Positions 33,984 through 41,479 of a stretch of DNA of 64,000 bases are shown in pieces. The DNA comes from a virus, in IMG/VR virus record IMGVR_UViG_3300033149_003004, positions 18,656 to 82,655 of that record, one strand, 5' to 3'. Each line of letters begins with the position of its first letter. Position 1 is the first letter of the stretch. A program made the position numbers and the translations under genes. The notes below the pieces were generated by a model. That model was not told where the DNA came from. It saw nothing but the letters and a program-made list of their open reading frames with translations, and searched no databases.

Positions 33984-34724
33984 ATGGCCAAATCGATTTG
34001 GAAGTCTAAGAGGAGCAAAAGCCTAATCGTTATCCCGGCTCGGATGGTAAGCACCCGCTTGTTCGGGAAACCGATGTTGACAGTCGCTGGAAAACCGCTG
34101 GTCCAATGGACCTACGAGCGGGCCAAGCAGACTGATGCTGATTACGTGATGGTGGCCACACCGGATCGGGAAGTGGCTCAATATTGTCAGAACAACGGAC
34201 TTGTCTGGATGCTCACGGGACCAGATCATCCGAATGGCACCTCCAGGGTAGCCGAGGTGTTCGGCAAACTCCACCCCGAGGACAAGAGGCAGATATGCAC
34301 GATAGTGAATTGGCAAGTGGACGAGCCGGTGGTATCGCCCACTGCTGTCAACATGCTATTGCCTCTGCATGTCAGAGCCGTATCGACATTGGTTTGCCCA
34401 ATATGCGAATCGCCAAGAGATCCAAATCGAGTGAAGGTCGTGTACTCACAAGATAGATGCCATTGGTTTTCACGTGCTCCGATGGCAGGAGCAGGCAGTC
34501 ACATTGGCATCTATGCGTTCTGCCCGTTTCTGCTGCAGATGATTTCGCTGTTAAGACCGTCGCGGCTCGCCAAGCTGGAATCTTTGGAGCAGTTGACGTG
34601 GATTGAGAACGGGGTCATGATAAGACCCGTCGAAATCGATACTGAGCCATTGTCGATAAATGATGATACGAGTTGGCAAGCATTCAGAGAACTGAAGGAA
34701 GGAGGGAATGCCAGTGGCGATTAA
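33984..34724 (+). CDS. CMP-Kdo synthetase-like cytidylyltransferase
   Basis: 246 residues. SLIVIPARMVSTRLFGKPML is the CTP-binding N-terminus (IPAR..S.R..gKp). Further KdsB-type elements are GKPLVQWTYERA, DHPNGTSRVAEV, NWQVDEPVV (NxQgDEP) and VKVVYSQD..HWFSRAP, GIYAF, SLEQLTWIENG. KdsB activates 3-deoxy-D-manno-octulosonate to CMP-Kdo in Gram-negative cells. Here it may activate Kdo or a related acid sugar for a CMP-sugar-using transferase such as 26338. Near full length for the family. Confidence 0.8.
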   Translation: MAKSIWKSKRSKSLIVIPARMVSTRLFGKPMLTVAGKPLVQWTYERAKQTDADYVMVATPDREVAQYCQNNGLVWMLTGPDHPNGTSRVAEVFGKLHPEDKRQICTIVNWQVDEPVVSPTAVNMLLPLHVRAVSTLVCPICESPRDPNRVKVVYSQDRCHWFSRAPMAGAGSHIGIYAFCPFLLQMISLLRPSRLAKLESLEQLTWIENGVMIRPVEIDTEPLSINDDTSWQAFRELKEGGNASGD

Positions 34725-35553
34725 GCCGAAGACAAAGGGACAAGCAAAGCAGACGGGACGGCTTCCCTTAATCGAAATCATTTCGCATTGTTACGCCGCG
34801 GAGCTTCCACAGTACGCCACGTTCCTGGCATATCAAGCAAGCAGTTTGGTGATACACAAGCCGAAGAATTGCGACGTTTGTCTGTCTGTCTGCGTCTGGA
34901 GCGAGAAGGAAGATTCGAATAATCCGACGATCCCGTGGAGTATTGCCGATGCGAACGTTGCTGAGGTAATGCTTTGGGTGAAGCAGACATTGATTAGGTA
35001 TGGTATTGATTGGTCGATCTGCCACCTAACAAAGAGGGAGATCGGCAGACGCAGCATCGGGCGAAATCATTTAGCACTGGCTAGCGAGGCAGATATCGTG
35101 TGGTTTGCGGATGTAGACCAAGTGTTTCGAGACGGCATACTAGATCGGCTCGCCGCGATGGAGTGGCCAGAGGGAGCAACGATGCTTTATCCCAGAGAGA
35201 TCATGATTCACCAAGATTGGAAAACAGGGGACGCTTTAGTGCGAAACGTACCGATCGAAGCATTGTTTGCTTATGGCCCGTTTGACATCGATCCATCCGG
35301 ATTTGTGCCGAAACGATATCGCAAGGCGATCGGTGGTGTACAGATCGTCCGCGGAGACTTCGCCCGAGAGCACGGTTATCTGAATGGGGTGGAGAAGTGG
35401 CAGCAACCCACCGATCGACCATTCGGAGACTTTCGTGATGACGTAGCATACAGAAGATATTGCGAGCAGCGCGGCTCAATCATGGGAGTAGACCTGGTTG
35501 GGATGTACAGGCTGAGACATACGAGGACGACTTATCAAGAGGTCAGGGTGTGA
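34708..35553 (+). CDS. Glycosyltransferase, GT-A fold
   Basis: 281 residues, start overlapping KdsB by 17 bases after GGAAGGAGGG. ADIVWFADVDQVFRDGILDRL (about 129-149) has the DxD motif. LALASEADI before it and GGVQIVRGDFAREHGYLNG, GDFRDDVAYRRY after it fit an inverting or retaining GT-A hexosyltransferase. Donor unknown. It is the last sugar enzyme of the cassette. Confidence 0.65.
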   Translation: MPVAIKPKTKGQAKQTGRLPLIEIISHCYAAELPQYATFLAYQASSLVIHKPKNCDVCLSVCVWSEKEDSNNPTIPWSIADANVAEVMLWVKQTLIRYGIDWSICHLTKREIGRRSIGRNHLALASEADIVWFADVDQVFRDGILDRLAAMEWPEGATMLYPREIMIHQDWKTGDALVRNVPIEALFAYGPFDIDPSGFVPKRYRKAIGGVQIVRGDFAREHGYLNGVEKWQQPTDRPFGDFRDDVAYRRYCEQRGSIMGVDLVGMYRLRHTRTTYQEVRV

Positions 35554-35759
35554 ATAGAAAGATGATGGAACTGCTATTTCAGTACCGCTGCCGGCGCTGC
35601 GGATCACTCGACGAAGTTCGGCGTGATTCGAGTTATCTCATCACTGATGATGGGGTAGATACCCCTATAGTGCAATCACCCCGTTGGCACCAGTGCATCG
35701 ATGGGGGTACGGGTGTAGCTGAGTTCATCGGTTTTCGGCCGGCGGGCGAGGCGGGTTAG
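35550..35759 (+). CDS. Small zinc-ribbon-like protein
   Basis: 69 residues if the GTG at 35550 is used (GTGA overlap with the preceding stop). ATG at 35562 is the alternative. LLFQYRCRRCGSLDEVRR has a CxxC knuckle and the second half a single Cys (HQC), so a complete four-Cys site is not seen. Not recognised. It ends the cassette operon. Confidence 0.45.
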   Translation: MNRKMMELLFQYRCRRCGSLDEVRRDSSYLITDDGVDTPIVQSPRWHQCIDGGTGVAEFIGFRPAGEAG

Positions 35760-35952
35760 GCTACTACGGATGCCATGTGTAGTAGTAGCCAGTCTATGTT
35801 TGGAACCCCCTAGTAGGGGGAGTTCTGGGGATTTCTGCTGCCCACCCCCCCCCCACCAGGTTGTCCCGCTAGGGGCTTTGCCTGGAGGTCTTGGCGTAGA
35901 CCCCCTTCTGGGGAAAATTTTCGAGAAAATGCCCGTGCCACCTATTTTCCTA
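35760..35952. other. Hairpin-rich non-coding gap
   Basis: After the cassette lie CTACTAC/GTAGTAG (35761-35785) and CCCCC-TAGTA-GGGGG (35806-35820), then a run of ten C (35845-35854) and GGGGAAAATTTTCGAGAAAAT. A 66-codon open frame here crosses the C-run and has no family features, so I treat the stretch as non-coding, possibly a terminator region between two operons. Confidence 0.55.
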
Positions 35953-35980
35953 TTGACCTATGTTTCTTAGTACATATAAT
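35953..35980 (+). promoter_or_regulatory. Sigma-70-like promoter
   Basis: TTGACC (35953-35958), 16 bases, then TATAAT (35975-35980), close to consensus, about 50 bases before the start at 36033. It is the best promoter seen in the window and would drive the small-gene module and perhaps the genes beyond. Confidence 0.6.
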
Positions 35981-36002
35981 AATAGTAGAGGCAAGGGAAA
36001 AG

Positions 36003-36032
36003 GGGCACAACACTTACACAGGAGACTGGGAC
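36003..36032 (+). repeat. Repeated leader / ribosome binding site, first of five copies
   Basis: GCACAACACTTACACAGGAG followed by ACTGGGAC precedes the gene at 36033. Near copies (CACTTACYACAGGAGACTGAGAG) stand directly before 36293, 36651, 37091 and 37517 (36237-36292, 36624-36650, 37064-37090 and 37488-37516). Each carries AGGAGACT as ribosome binding site. The first two also share the upstream TAATAGTAGAGG...GGGGCACAA. Shorter forms (GGAGACTYGA) recur before 37596, 38718 and 40218. Confidence 0.8.
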
Positions 36033-36230
36033 ATGAAGACGAAGAGAACAGCACGAGCCGAGGTCAAATGCGAGTCCGGTCTGCCCCAGGCCCGGTATCT
36101 CGGCTGGGATGAGAGCGAGCAAGCCTGGCGATTCCTCGAACTCGAAACAGGCGAAGTGTTCTTCGTGGACATCTTCGCTGTCACGCCGGGCCACTACGAG
36201 ATCGCGGGCAAGGTCTACCGCAGGGGCTAG
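36033..36230 (+). CDS. Small protein of the repeated-leader module
   Basis: 65 residues. Its first residues MKTKRTARAEV resemble those of the next two genes, but the rest differs (YLGWDESEQAWRFLELETGE, VDIFAVTPGHYEIAGKVYR) and reads as a small beta barrel. Not recognised. Expressed from the promoter at 35953 through the repeated leader. Confidence 0.5.
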   Translation: MKTKRTARAEVKCESGLPQARYLGWDESEQAWRFLELETGEVFFVDIFAVTPGHYEIAGKVYRRG

Positions 36231-36292
36231 CAGATAGTAATAGTAGAGGTGAGGGAAAAAGGGGCACAACACCTACCACAGGAGACTGAGAG

Positions 36293-36589
36293 ATGAAGAC
36301 GAAACGAACAGCACAAGTTGAGGTGAGGGGTCAGCACAGCCGGGGTGCTAATGCTCAGGGGTTTGGCGGGCCCGACACCTACGTGGCGGTCCAGGTGGTG
36401 CCGGAGGGAGTCGAGCCTCTCCGTCGCCTTGACCGCAAGGCGGCTGCCCGTCGCGGCATCGAACTCATCTACGTGGGTGAGGGATATGATGAGCACCGTG
36501 GGCCGCGGAGCTCGCTGGGGAGGGCAATCCGCAAGGCCACGGAGATTGCGGACCGGATCAACGGGAGAGTGGGAGGCTGGCCCATCTGA
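36293..36589 (+). CDS. Duplicated small protein, copy A
   Basis: 98 residues, very similar to the following gene: GFGGPDTYVAVQVVPEGVE, RRLDRKAAARRGIELIYVGE and a C-terminal helix AIRKATEIADRING. The pair is an obvious tandem duplication. The domain has a beta-beta-alpha look with a conserved basic helix. Function unknown. It is followed by a 10-bp hairpin at 36595. Confidence 0.6.
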   Translation: MKTKRTAQVEVRGQHSRGANAQGFGGPDTYVAVQVVPEGVEPLRRLDRKAAARRGIELIYVGEGYDEHRGPRSSLGRAIRKATEIADRINGRVGGWPI

Positions 36590-36594
36590 TGCTT

Positions 36595-36620
36595 CCTCAG
36601 GCGCACGGAAGCGCCTGAGG
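36595..36620. other. Perfect 10-bp hairpin after copy A
   Basis: CCTCAGGCGC-acggaa-GCGCCTGAGG, without a T-run. A near copy with one mismatch stands after copy B at 37035-37060. It sits between stop codon and the next repeated leader, so it may stabilise or separate the messages rather than terminate. Confidence 0.7.
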
Positions 36621-36650
36621 ATCCTAACACTTACCACAGGAGACTGAGAG

Positions 36651-37013
36651 ATGAAGCCGAAAAGAACAGCACGAGTCGAGGTGAGAAGCAAGCACAGCCG
36701 AGGTGTTGGTCCTCGGAGATTTGGCGGGCCCGACACCTACGTGGCGGTCCAGGTGGTGCCGGAGAGGGTTGAGCCTCTCCGTCGCCTCGACCGCAAGGCG
36801 GCTGCCCGTCGTGGGATCGAACTTATCTACGTGGGTGAGGGATACGCGAAGCACTTTGGCCCCCGCAGCACGTTGGGGGAGGCAATCCGCAAGGCCACGG
36901 AGATTGTGGATCGGATCAACGCGGAAGAGGGAACTGGAGAGACTAAGTCAGTCCACTGGGGCATCCAGTCCGCGAAGCTGTGGAGATTGCGGTTCGGACT
37001 AGCGAAGAGGTAG
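36651..37013 (+). CDS. Duplicated small protein, copy B
   Basis: 120 residues. Residues 1-90 match copy A closely (GGPDTYVAVQVVPE, RRLDRKAAARRGIELIYVGEGY). The C-terminal 30 residues are a new basic extension (SAKLWRLRFGLAKR). Divergence outside the shared core suggests an old duplication with retained function. Not recognised as a family. Confidence 0.6.
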   Translation: MKPKRTARVEVRSKHSRGVGPRRFGGPDTYVAVQVVPERVEPLRRLDRKAAARRGIELIYVGEGYAKHFGPRSTLGEAIRKATEIVDRINAEEGTGETKSVHWGIQSAKLWRLRFGLAKR

Positions 37014-37034
37014 AGGCCGAATCATTCGTTGCTT

Positions 37035-37060
37035 CCTCAGGTGCACGGAAGCGCCTGAGG
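37035..37060. other. Hairpin after copy B
   Basis: CCTCAGGTGC-acggaa-GCGCCTGAGG, the second copy of the hairpin at 36595 with one G-T wobble. It was duplicated together with the gene. Confidence 0.7.
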
Positions 37061-37090
37061 AGCATAGCACTTACTACAGGAGACTGAGAA

Positions 37091-37513
37091 ATGAATCAGC
37101 ACACAACTCAAGACGAACAGGCAAACGTCGTTAGCAAGCTAATTGACGACGCCGCGGAAATCGCTGCCTCAGCGTGGGGTCCAATCGTAGCAGCTATCGC
37201 GAGATCCACTGCCGCTTCGGTGGAGCAGGCGCAGCAAGCCGCTCGATCCGCCAGTGAGGCGGTCGATGGAGCTGAGGACGTACACGCATTGGCTACTTCG
37301 ACCGCGACGGTCGCAGAAGTGGCTGTCGCAGCGTGGGAATCGGCCATGCTGGCTGCCGCGGCGTCCACTGCCGCTTCCAAGGCCGCTGAAGCGGCGCTAG
37401 AAGCAGCGAGAGCGGCACAGGAGGCCGCTGACCTGGCCAAAGCCGCTGATTTGGCCAAAGCCGCTGACTTGGCCGAAGCCATTGATAGCATAACACTTAC
37501 TACAGGAGACTGA
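37091..37513 (+). CDS. Alanine-rich helical protein
   Basis: 140 residues, about one third Ala, predicted to be one long helix or coiled coil (AAASTAASKAAEAALEAARAA). The end carries three 18-base repeats coding AADLAK. Its last codons double as the leader of the next gene (SITLTTGD overlaps CACTTACTACAGGAGACTGA). Not recognised. Could be a structural or DNA-compacting helix, but it has little positive charge. Confidence 0.5.
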   Translation: MNQHTTQDEQANVVSKLIDDAAEIAASAWGPIVAAIARSTAASVEQAQQAARSASEAVDGAEDVHALATSTATVAEVAVAAWESAMLAAAASTAASKAAEAALEAARAAQEAADLAKAADLAKAADLAEAIDSITLTTGD

Positions 37514-37516
37514 GAG

Positions 37517-37615
37517 ATGGAGACGAACCAGCAGAACGATTTGGGCGTTGGCGACGACTTGGAGATTTTTGTGGTCAAGCAAAGGAGACTCGACAATGGT
37601 AGACTATCGTATTGA
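37517..37615 (+). CDS. Small peptide of the repeated-leader module
   Basis: 32 codons behind the fifth leader copy (METNQQNDLGVGDDLEIFVV..). It overlaps the next gene's start by 20 bases, whose ribosome binding site (AAAGGAGACTCGAC) lies inside this frame. It may serve mainly as a translational lead-in. Confidence 0.4.
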   Translation: METNQQNDLGVGDDLEIFVVKQRRLDNGRLSY

Positions 37616-38042
37616 GCTGCCTGGCGATGCAGAGGAATCACTCCGTCGGCGTTGGTCCGCCGATGATGAGCATGTGTCTCGCGTTACCACCTCTTTCGGC
37701 GACCGAGAAGTGGTCAACGATACGGCGTGCTCTTTCTGCCGAGCCTATTACTGCTACACCACTGGCGAATTCAGTAAGCCTCGGCCTCATTGCCCGTTTG
37801 CCGAATGGGCACTACGAGAGGGCATATACTCCGCGTGTGCCTGTCTTGTGTGGCTTGATGGCGTGATGCCGCCTCGACTGTACAAGCTCTTGGAGATTGA
37901 CGCAGGGAGTATCAGATGGTCTGCGGCACATCACAGTAAGGTCAAAATTCTTATGCGGAAGTTCCGCGAGCAGGCAGCTGATTTGATCACGTGGGTCAGA
38001 GCCGAAGCCGATCTTGCTCCGGTACCCCAGGGCCGATCATAA
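37596..38042 (+). CDS. Hypothetical Cys-containing protein
   Basis: 148 residues from the ATG at 37596. The N-terminal half contains ACSFCRAYYCYTTGEF and PHCPFAEW, a possible metal site (CxxC, C, C). The C-terminal half is helical and basic (SKVKILMRKFREQAADLI). Not recognised. The following 151 bases (38043-38193) hold nothing convincing. Confidence 0.5.
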   Translation: MVDYRIELPGDAEESLRRRWSADDEHVSRVTTSFGDREVVNDTACSFCRAYYCYTTGEFSKPRPHCPFAEWALREGIYSACACLVWLDGVMPPRLYKLLEIDAGSIRWSAAHHSKVKILMRKFREQAADLITWVRAEADLAPVPQGRS

Positions 38043-38193
38043 CGCTGGGGGCGAGGCAGGCGACCTCGACACAGAAAAGGATCCCACGTCCGCCGGGGGA
38101 CGGCAAACAAGCCCGGAGGATTTATCCATGTGTTGAGCAGGGAATAGGCATAGGTGAATTATCCCCTTCTCGTAATCGAAAGGAGAGTGAGTC

Positions 38194-38586
38194 ATGGCGA
38201 AGAAGAGTCAAAGCAACAGCATGGTCGTTGAACAGGCGGCCGAGCCCGAGAAGCCAAGGAAGAGGGCACAAGAGCCACTCGATCCAGCTACGCTGAAGCC
38301 CGACGCTGCCAAGCATTTGGCCAAGGGTGAGGATGCGAGGGCGAAATTGCATGTGGCGGCCGAAGCCGTCGAGTTGCTGGGCTTGGGCGGGACAGCCAAG
38401 CAGTTATGGGAGATCGCGACGAAGGCGTATCGAGCGGCTGAGCGGGAAGCCCGGAGAATCCAGAAGGCCTCCAAAAAGGCTGAGCGGAAAGCGAAGATGC
38501 GAGAGAAGAAGCTGGCCCGCATCGCCAAGCTTCGGGAGATGCTCGAGCGGTTGGAGGCTGAGGACGAAGCCAAACACGAAGCGTGA
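38194..38586 (+). CDS. Basic helical protein
   Basis: 130 residues. The N-terminus is disordered and charged. Residues 55-125 form a Lys/Arg/Ala-rich helix (AAEREARRIQKASKKAERKAKMREKKLA), typical of nucleic-acid-binding or internal-head-like proteins. Preceded by GAAAGGAGAG. Family unknown. Confidence 0.5.
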   Translation: MAKKSQSNSMVVEQAAEPEKPRKRAQEPLDPATLKPDAAKHLAKGEDARAKLHVAAEAVELLGLGGTAKQLWEIATKAYRAAEREARRIQKASKKAERKAKMREKKLARIAKLREMLERLEAEDEAKHEA

Positions 38587-38607
38587 CGTAATGGCGAGAA
38601 GATCAAG

Positions 38608-38679
38608 CAGCCCCGTCGGTAGAACGCCGAACCAGAAATTAAGGAACGGTAGAAACTCTGGTCCGGACCGCCGGGGCTG
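38608..38679 (+). ncRNA. Possible structured RNA between basic protein and AAA+ gene
   Basis: CAGCCCCG (38608-38615) pairs with CGGGGCTG (38672-38679) around two inner stems, TCGG/CCGA and CCAG/CTGG, followed by TTTGG. It could be a folded leader or terminator. It was tested as a tRNA and does not fit. Weak evidence, from base pairing only. Confidence 0.3.
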
Positions 38680-38717
38680 TTTGGTTATAACTGTTTTTCT
38701 AAGAGGAGACTTGAGAC

Positions 38718-40190
38718 ATGAAGACTTTGGAGATGCTCCGGAATGCCCGCCGTGCCGGGGTCCCGTTGATAGCGATAAATACGCCGGACCCGAAGGACAC
38801 GATGGAGATGCTGGCCTCGCTGGCCAACGGGAAGAGCCCTGTCGTATGCTGGGACTGCATATCGGGACTAAGGCCAGTGAACGAGGCAGGACGCGATGCC
38901 ATCGCTCTAGTCAACGCCGAGGAGGCCGAAGGGAGCCCAATCGGGTTTTTGGAAGCGGCTGCTGATTTACCAGACGGTACGATAGTTTGTTTCCTCCAGG
39001 CCGATGCCTGGATCAACGAGCCTCCGGTGATCCAGGGTATCTGGAATCTGCGTGATCCGTACAAGCGGAGCCAGAGGACATTGATACTGTTGGGCAGACA
39101 GATCCGCCTACCGCTGTCTCTGCAAGGGGACGTGGTGACGATAGACGGAGGGCTCCCTAGCAGGGAGGAGCTAAAGGCGATCGCCAGATCGATGGACGAA
39201 GCAGCGGTTACGGCCTATGCCGAGAGGCCGGAGACAGACGAAGAGACAATCTGTAGAGTGGCTGATTTGACAGCCGGGTTGTCTGCTTTCCTAGCCGAGC
39301 AGGCCGTGGCCATGAGTCTGCGAAGAGATGGCTTTAATTTCGAAGTACTCGCGGAGAATCGACGATCCATGATCGAGCAGACCAGAGGTCTGAGTGTCGA
39401 CCGCGGGCGGGAGACGTTCAACGACATCGGCGGTCTGGATCAGGCCAAGCTATTCGGCCGAGCTTTGTTCGAGGGCCCACATCCGCCTAGTCTGGTTGTC
39501 AGAGTGGAGGAAATCGAGAAGGTGATGGCTGGGTCGCAAGGTGACTTGAGTGGTACGAGTCAGGACGCTCTCCAAGTCATGCTCAATGCGATGGAGGATA
39601 ACGGTTGGGATGGCATTGTCGCGTTCGGTTGTCCTGGAGCAGGCAAGTCATTGTACAGCAAGGCGCTGGCCAACACGTTCGGGCGAATGTCACTCTCTCT
39701 CGATTTGAATGCCACGAAGGGCAGCTTGGTTGGCGAATCGGAAAAATATGTCCGCGAGGCAATGGGTGTGATCCGAGCGATCGGTGGTGATCGCGTGTTC
39801 TTCGTCGCCACCGCCAACCGTCTGAACACGATTCCCGGTGAGCTGTTGCGAAGGTTCCGCGGCGGCATCTGGATGTTCGACTTCCCAGGTGACGAGGAAC
39901 GGTCGCGAATCTGGCCAATTCACCTCGCCAAGTACGGCGTGGATGAAAGCGAGAAGCCAGACGACAAGATGTACGCTGGTTCCGACATCCGGAACTGCTG
40001 CGAGCGGGCTTGGAAGATGGGCAAGAGCTTACGATTCGCGTCGCAGTTCATCGCTCCGGTCGGCAAGACAGCTAAGGACGTGATCCGCGACGCTCAGCGA
40101 TTAGCAGACGGTAACTTCCTCTCGGCATCGCAGCCCGGCCTATACAGATTGGGCGAGTCAGGAGGAGGCCGGCGGAGCGTGGAGTTGTAA
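38718..40190 (+). CDS. Ycf46-like AAA+ ATPase with permuted Walker order
   Basis: 490 residues. Residues 1-230 resemble the N-terminal part of Ycf46-type ATPases (RRAGVPLIAINTPDPKDTME, QRTLILLGRQIRLPLSLQGD, GGLPSREELKAIA). The ATPase core is in an unusual order: VRVEEIEKVMAGS (263-275, Walker B-like) and TSQDALQVMLNAMED come first, then FGCPGAGKS (303-311, Walker A), KGSLVGESEKYVREA, FFVATANR (361-368, sensor 1) and LLRRFRGG. In standard AAA+ proteins Walker B lies between the LVGESE helix and sensor 1. The neighbours are DUF3150-, DUF1257- and DUF2997-like genes. Likely an ATP-driven remodelling factor acting with them. Confidence 0.75.
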   Translation: MKTLEMLRNARRAGVPLIAINTPDPKDTMEMLASLANGKSPVVCWDCISGLRPVNEAGRDAIALVNAEEAEGSPIGFLEAAADLPDGTIVCFLQADAWINEPPVIQGIWNLRDPYKRSQRTLILLGRQIRLPLSLQGDVVTIDGGLPSREELKAIARSMDEAAVTAYAERPETDEETICRVADLTAGLSAFLAEQAVAMSLRRDGFNFEVLAENRRSMIEQTRGLSVDRGRETFNDIGGLDQAKLFGRALFEGPHPPSLVVRVEEIEKVMAGSQGDLSGTSQDALQVMLNAMEDNGWDGIVAFGCPGAGKSLYSKALANTFGRMSLSLDLNATKGSLVGESEKYVREAMGVIRAIGGDRVFFVATANRLNTIPGELLRRFRGGIWMFDFPGDEERSRIWPIHLAKYGVDESEKPDDKMYAGSDIRNCCERAWKMGKSLRFASQFIAPVGKTAKDVIRDAQRLADGNFLSASQPGLYRLGESGGGRRSVEL

Positions 40191-40217
40191 TAGCAGAAAG
40201 AAAAAGGAGACTCGACT

Positions 40218-41162
40218 ATGGGAAATCGACTATTCGACAACACGGTGTGCTTGGCGGTGACATTTCACCGAGCCGGCAAGAACCGCAGAGTCCGCAAGTC
40301 AGAGGTCAATGTGGTCCCTGTCTCTTCTCTCAAGCAGTCAGAAGAGAGAGAAGAGAAAGAAGAGAAACCCGACCAATCACTCTTTTCGACTGTCAAGCAA
40401 ATCTTCGAGTCCGAGCACTATCACGAGGCAGAACGAATCGCTCGGGAATTTGACGCCTGGGTCAGCAAGCGGGCAGTACCTTGTCCGCTCAAGCGCGGCA
40501 CGCACCTGATCCCGATAGCGATGCTTGATGAAGTCTATACGAGGTTAGACAATGATCAGGCGAAGTATGACGCTGAGGCTGATGCTTTGCTGGCAGAGTA
40601 CGACACACTGAAGATCGAAGCTCGAAAAGGGTTGGGAGAACTGTACCGAGAAGAGGATTACCCGAAGCCAGAAAGACTCCGGGCATCATTCTGGGTGGGG
40701 CGTCGCATATTCGACTTCTCCCCGCCAGGCGAGGGAAAGCTCAGCGAAGTCGTATACAAGCAGGAGCGGGCCCGCTGGCAGCAGACGTTTGCTGAGGCTG
40801 AGAATGAGGTAAGGCTGGCATTACGAGAATCGATGCTGGCACTGGTGTCCCATCTAGCCGAGCGGTTGCAACCCGATCCAGATGGCCGACGGAAGGTGCT
40901 TCGCAACCCCGCTGTCGACAAGGTGGTAGAGTTCCTTGAGCTGTTCGACCGCCGGAACGTGCTCAATGACGAAGAACTGAAGGCTCTGGTTGTCCGTGCT
41001 CGCCGCGTGCTTAACGGCGACCCAATGATGGCTGAAGCCCTGCGTCAGGATGAATCAGTCCGGGAGATCGTCCGTCGCAGAATGGAGGAAGTCAAGTCCC
41101 GACTGGACGTGCTCATTAAAAGCGGTCCGGCTCGGGTAATCTCTTTCGACGAGGAGGAATAG
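40218..41162 (+). CDS. DUF3150-like helical protein next to AAA+ ATPase
   Basis: 314 residues, mostly helical. The N-terminus has NTVCLAVTFHRAGKNRRVRKSE. Later blocks are REFDAWVSKRAVPCPLKRG, LDEVYTRLDNDQAKYDAEADAL and a C-terminal RRMEEVKSRLDVLIKSG. Length and order resemble DUF3150-type phage proteins that accompany an AAA+ ATPase. Function unknown. Probably the ATPase's partner or substrate adaptor (inference). Confidence 0.55.
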   Translation: MGNRLFDNTVCLAVTFHRAGKNRRVRKSEVNVVPVSSLKQSEEREEKEEKPDQSLFSTVKQIFESEHYHEAERIAREFDAWVSKRAVPCPLKRGTHLIPIAMLDEVYTRLDNDQAKYDAEADALLAEYDTLKIEARKGLGELYREEDYPKPERLRASFWVGRRIFDFSPPGEGKLSEVVYKQERARWQQTFAEAENEVRLALRESMLALVSHLAERLQPDPDGRRKVLRNPAVDKVVEFLELFDRRNVLNDEELKALVVRARRVLNGDPMMAEALRQDESVREIVRRRMEEVKSRLDVLIKSGPARVISFDEEE

Positions 41163-41164
41163 AC

Positions 41165-41479
41165 ATGCCATGCTGGGAAGTGAGAACGATGTCCGTGGAG
41201 TTCAAAGCCAAGCATCGTAAGCTACTTGAGCAGGCGATTGAATCTCTTGGTTGGGAACACGAAAGCGTTGCAAGAGGTATTCGAATAAAGACATCCACAT
41301 GGAATTCTTTCACGATTGATCTTGCTTCGCAGAAGGCCGAGATCCAACCAGGTCAACAAACCAATCTGAACCGGCTCAAGCAGCAATATAGCAAGGAAGC
41401 CTTGAGACGTGTGGCTAAGCTCCAAGGATGGCGATTTAAGCAGCAGAAAGCTCAACTGAAAGGAGTGCTCCGAAAATGA
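41165..41479 (+). CDS. DUF1257 (Ycf35-like) protein
   Basis: 104 residues after GAGGAGGAATAG. Patterns VEFKAKHRKLLEQAIESLGW, TWNSFTIDLASQKAEI and LNRLKQQYSKEALRRVAKLQGW match the small DUF1257 family, known as Ycf35 in chloroplasts and cyanobacteria and common in phages. Activity unknown. The stop overlaps the DUF2997 start (ATGA). Confidence 0.7.
   Translation: MPCWEVRTMSVEFKAKHRKLLEQAIESLGWEHESVARGIRIKTSTWNSFTIDLASQKAEIQPGQQTNLNRLKQQYSKEALRRVAKLQGWRFKQQKAQLKGVLRK

Noticed and set aside
35770-35970. 66-codon ORF in the gap after the sugar cassette
   Set aside because: It crosses a ten-C run and hairpins, is Pro-rich without pattern and overlaps the promoter. I treat it as non-coding.
38591-38717. 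tRNA-like structure at 38608-38679
   Set aside because: It has an eight-base outer stem but no T-loop, D-loop or anticodon arm consensus.
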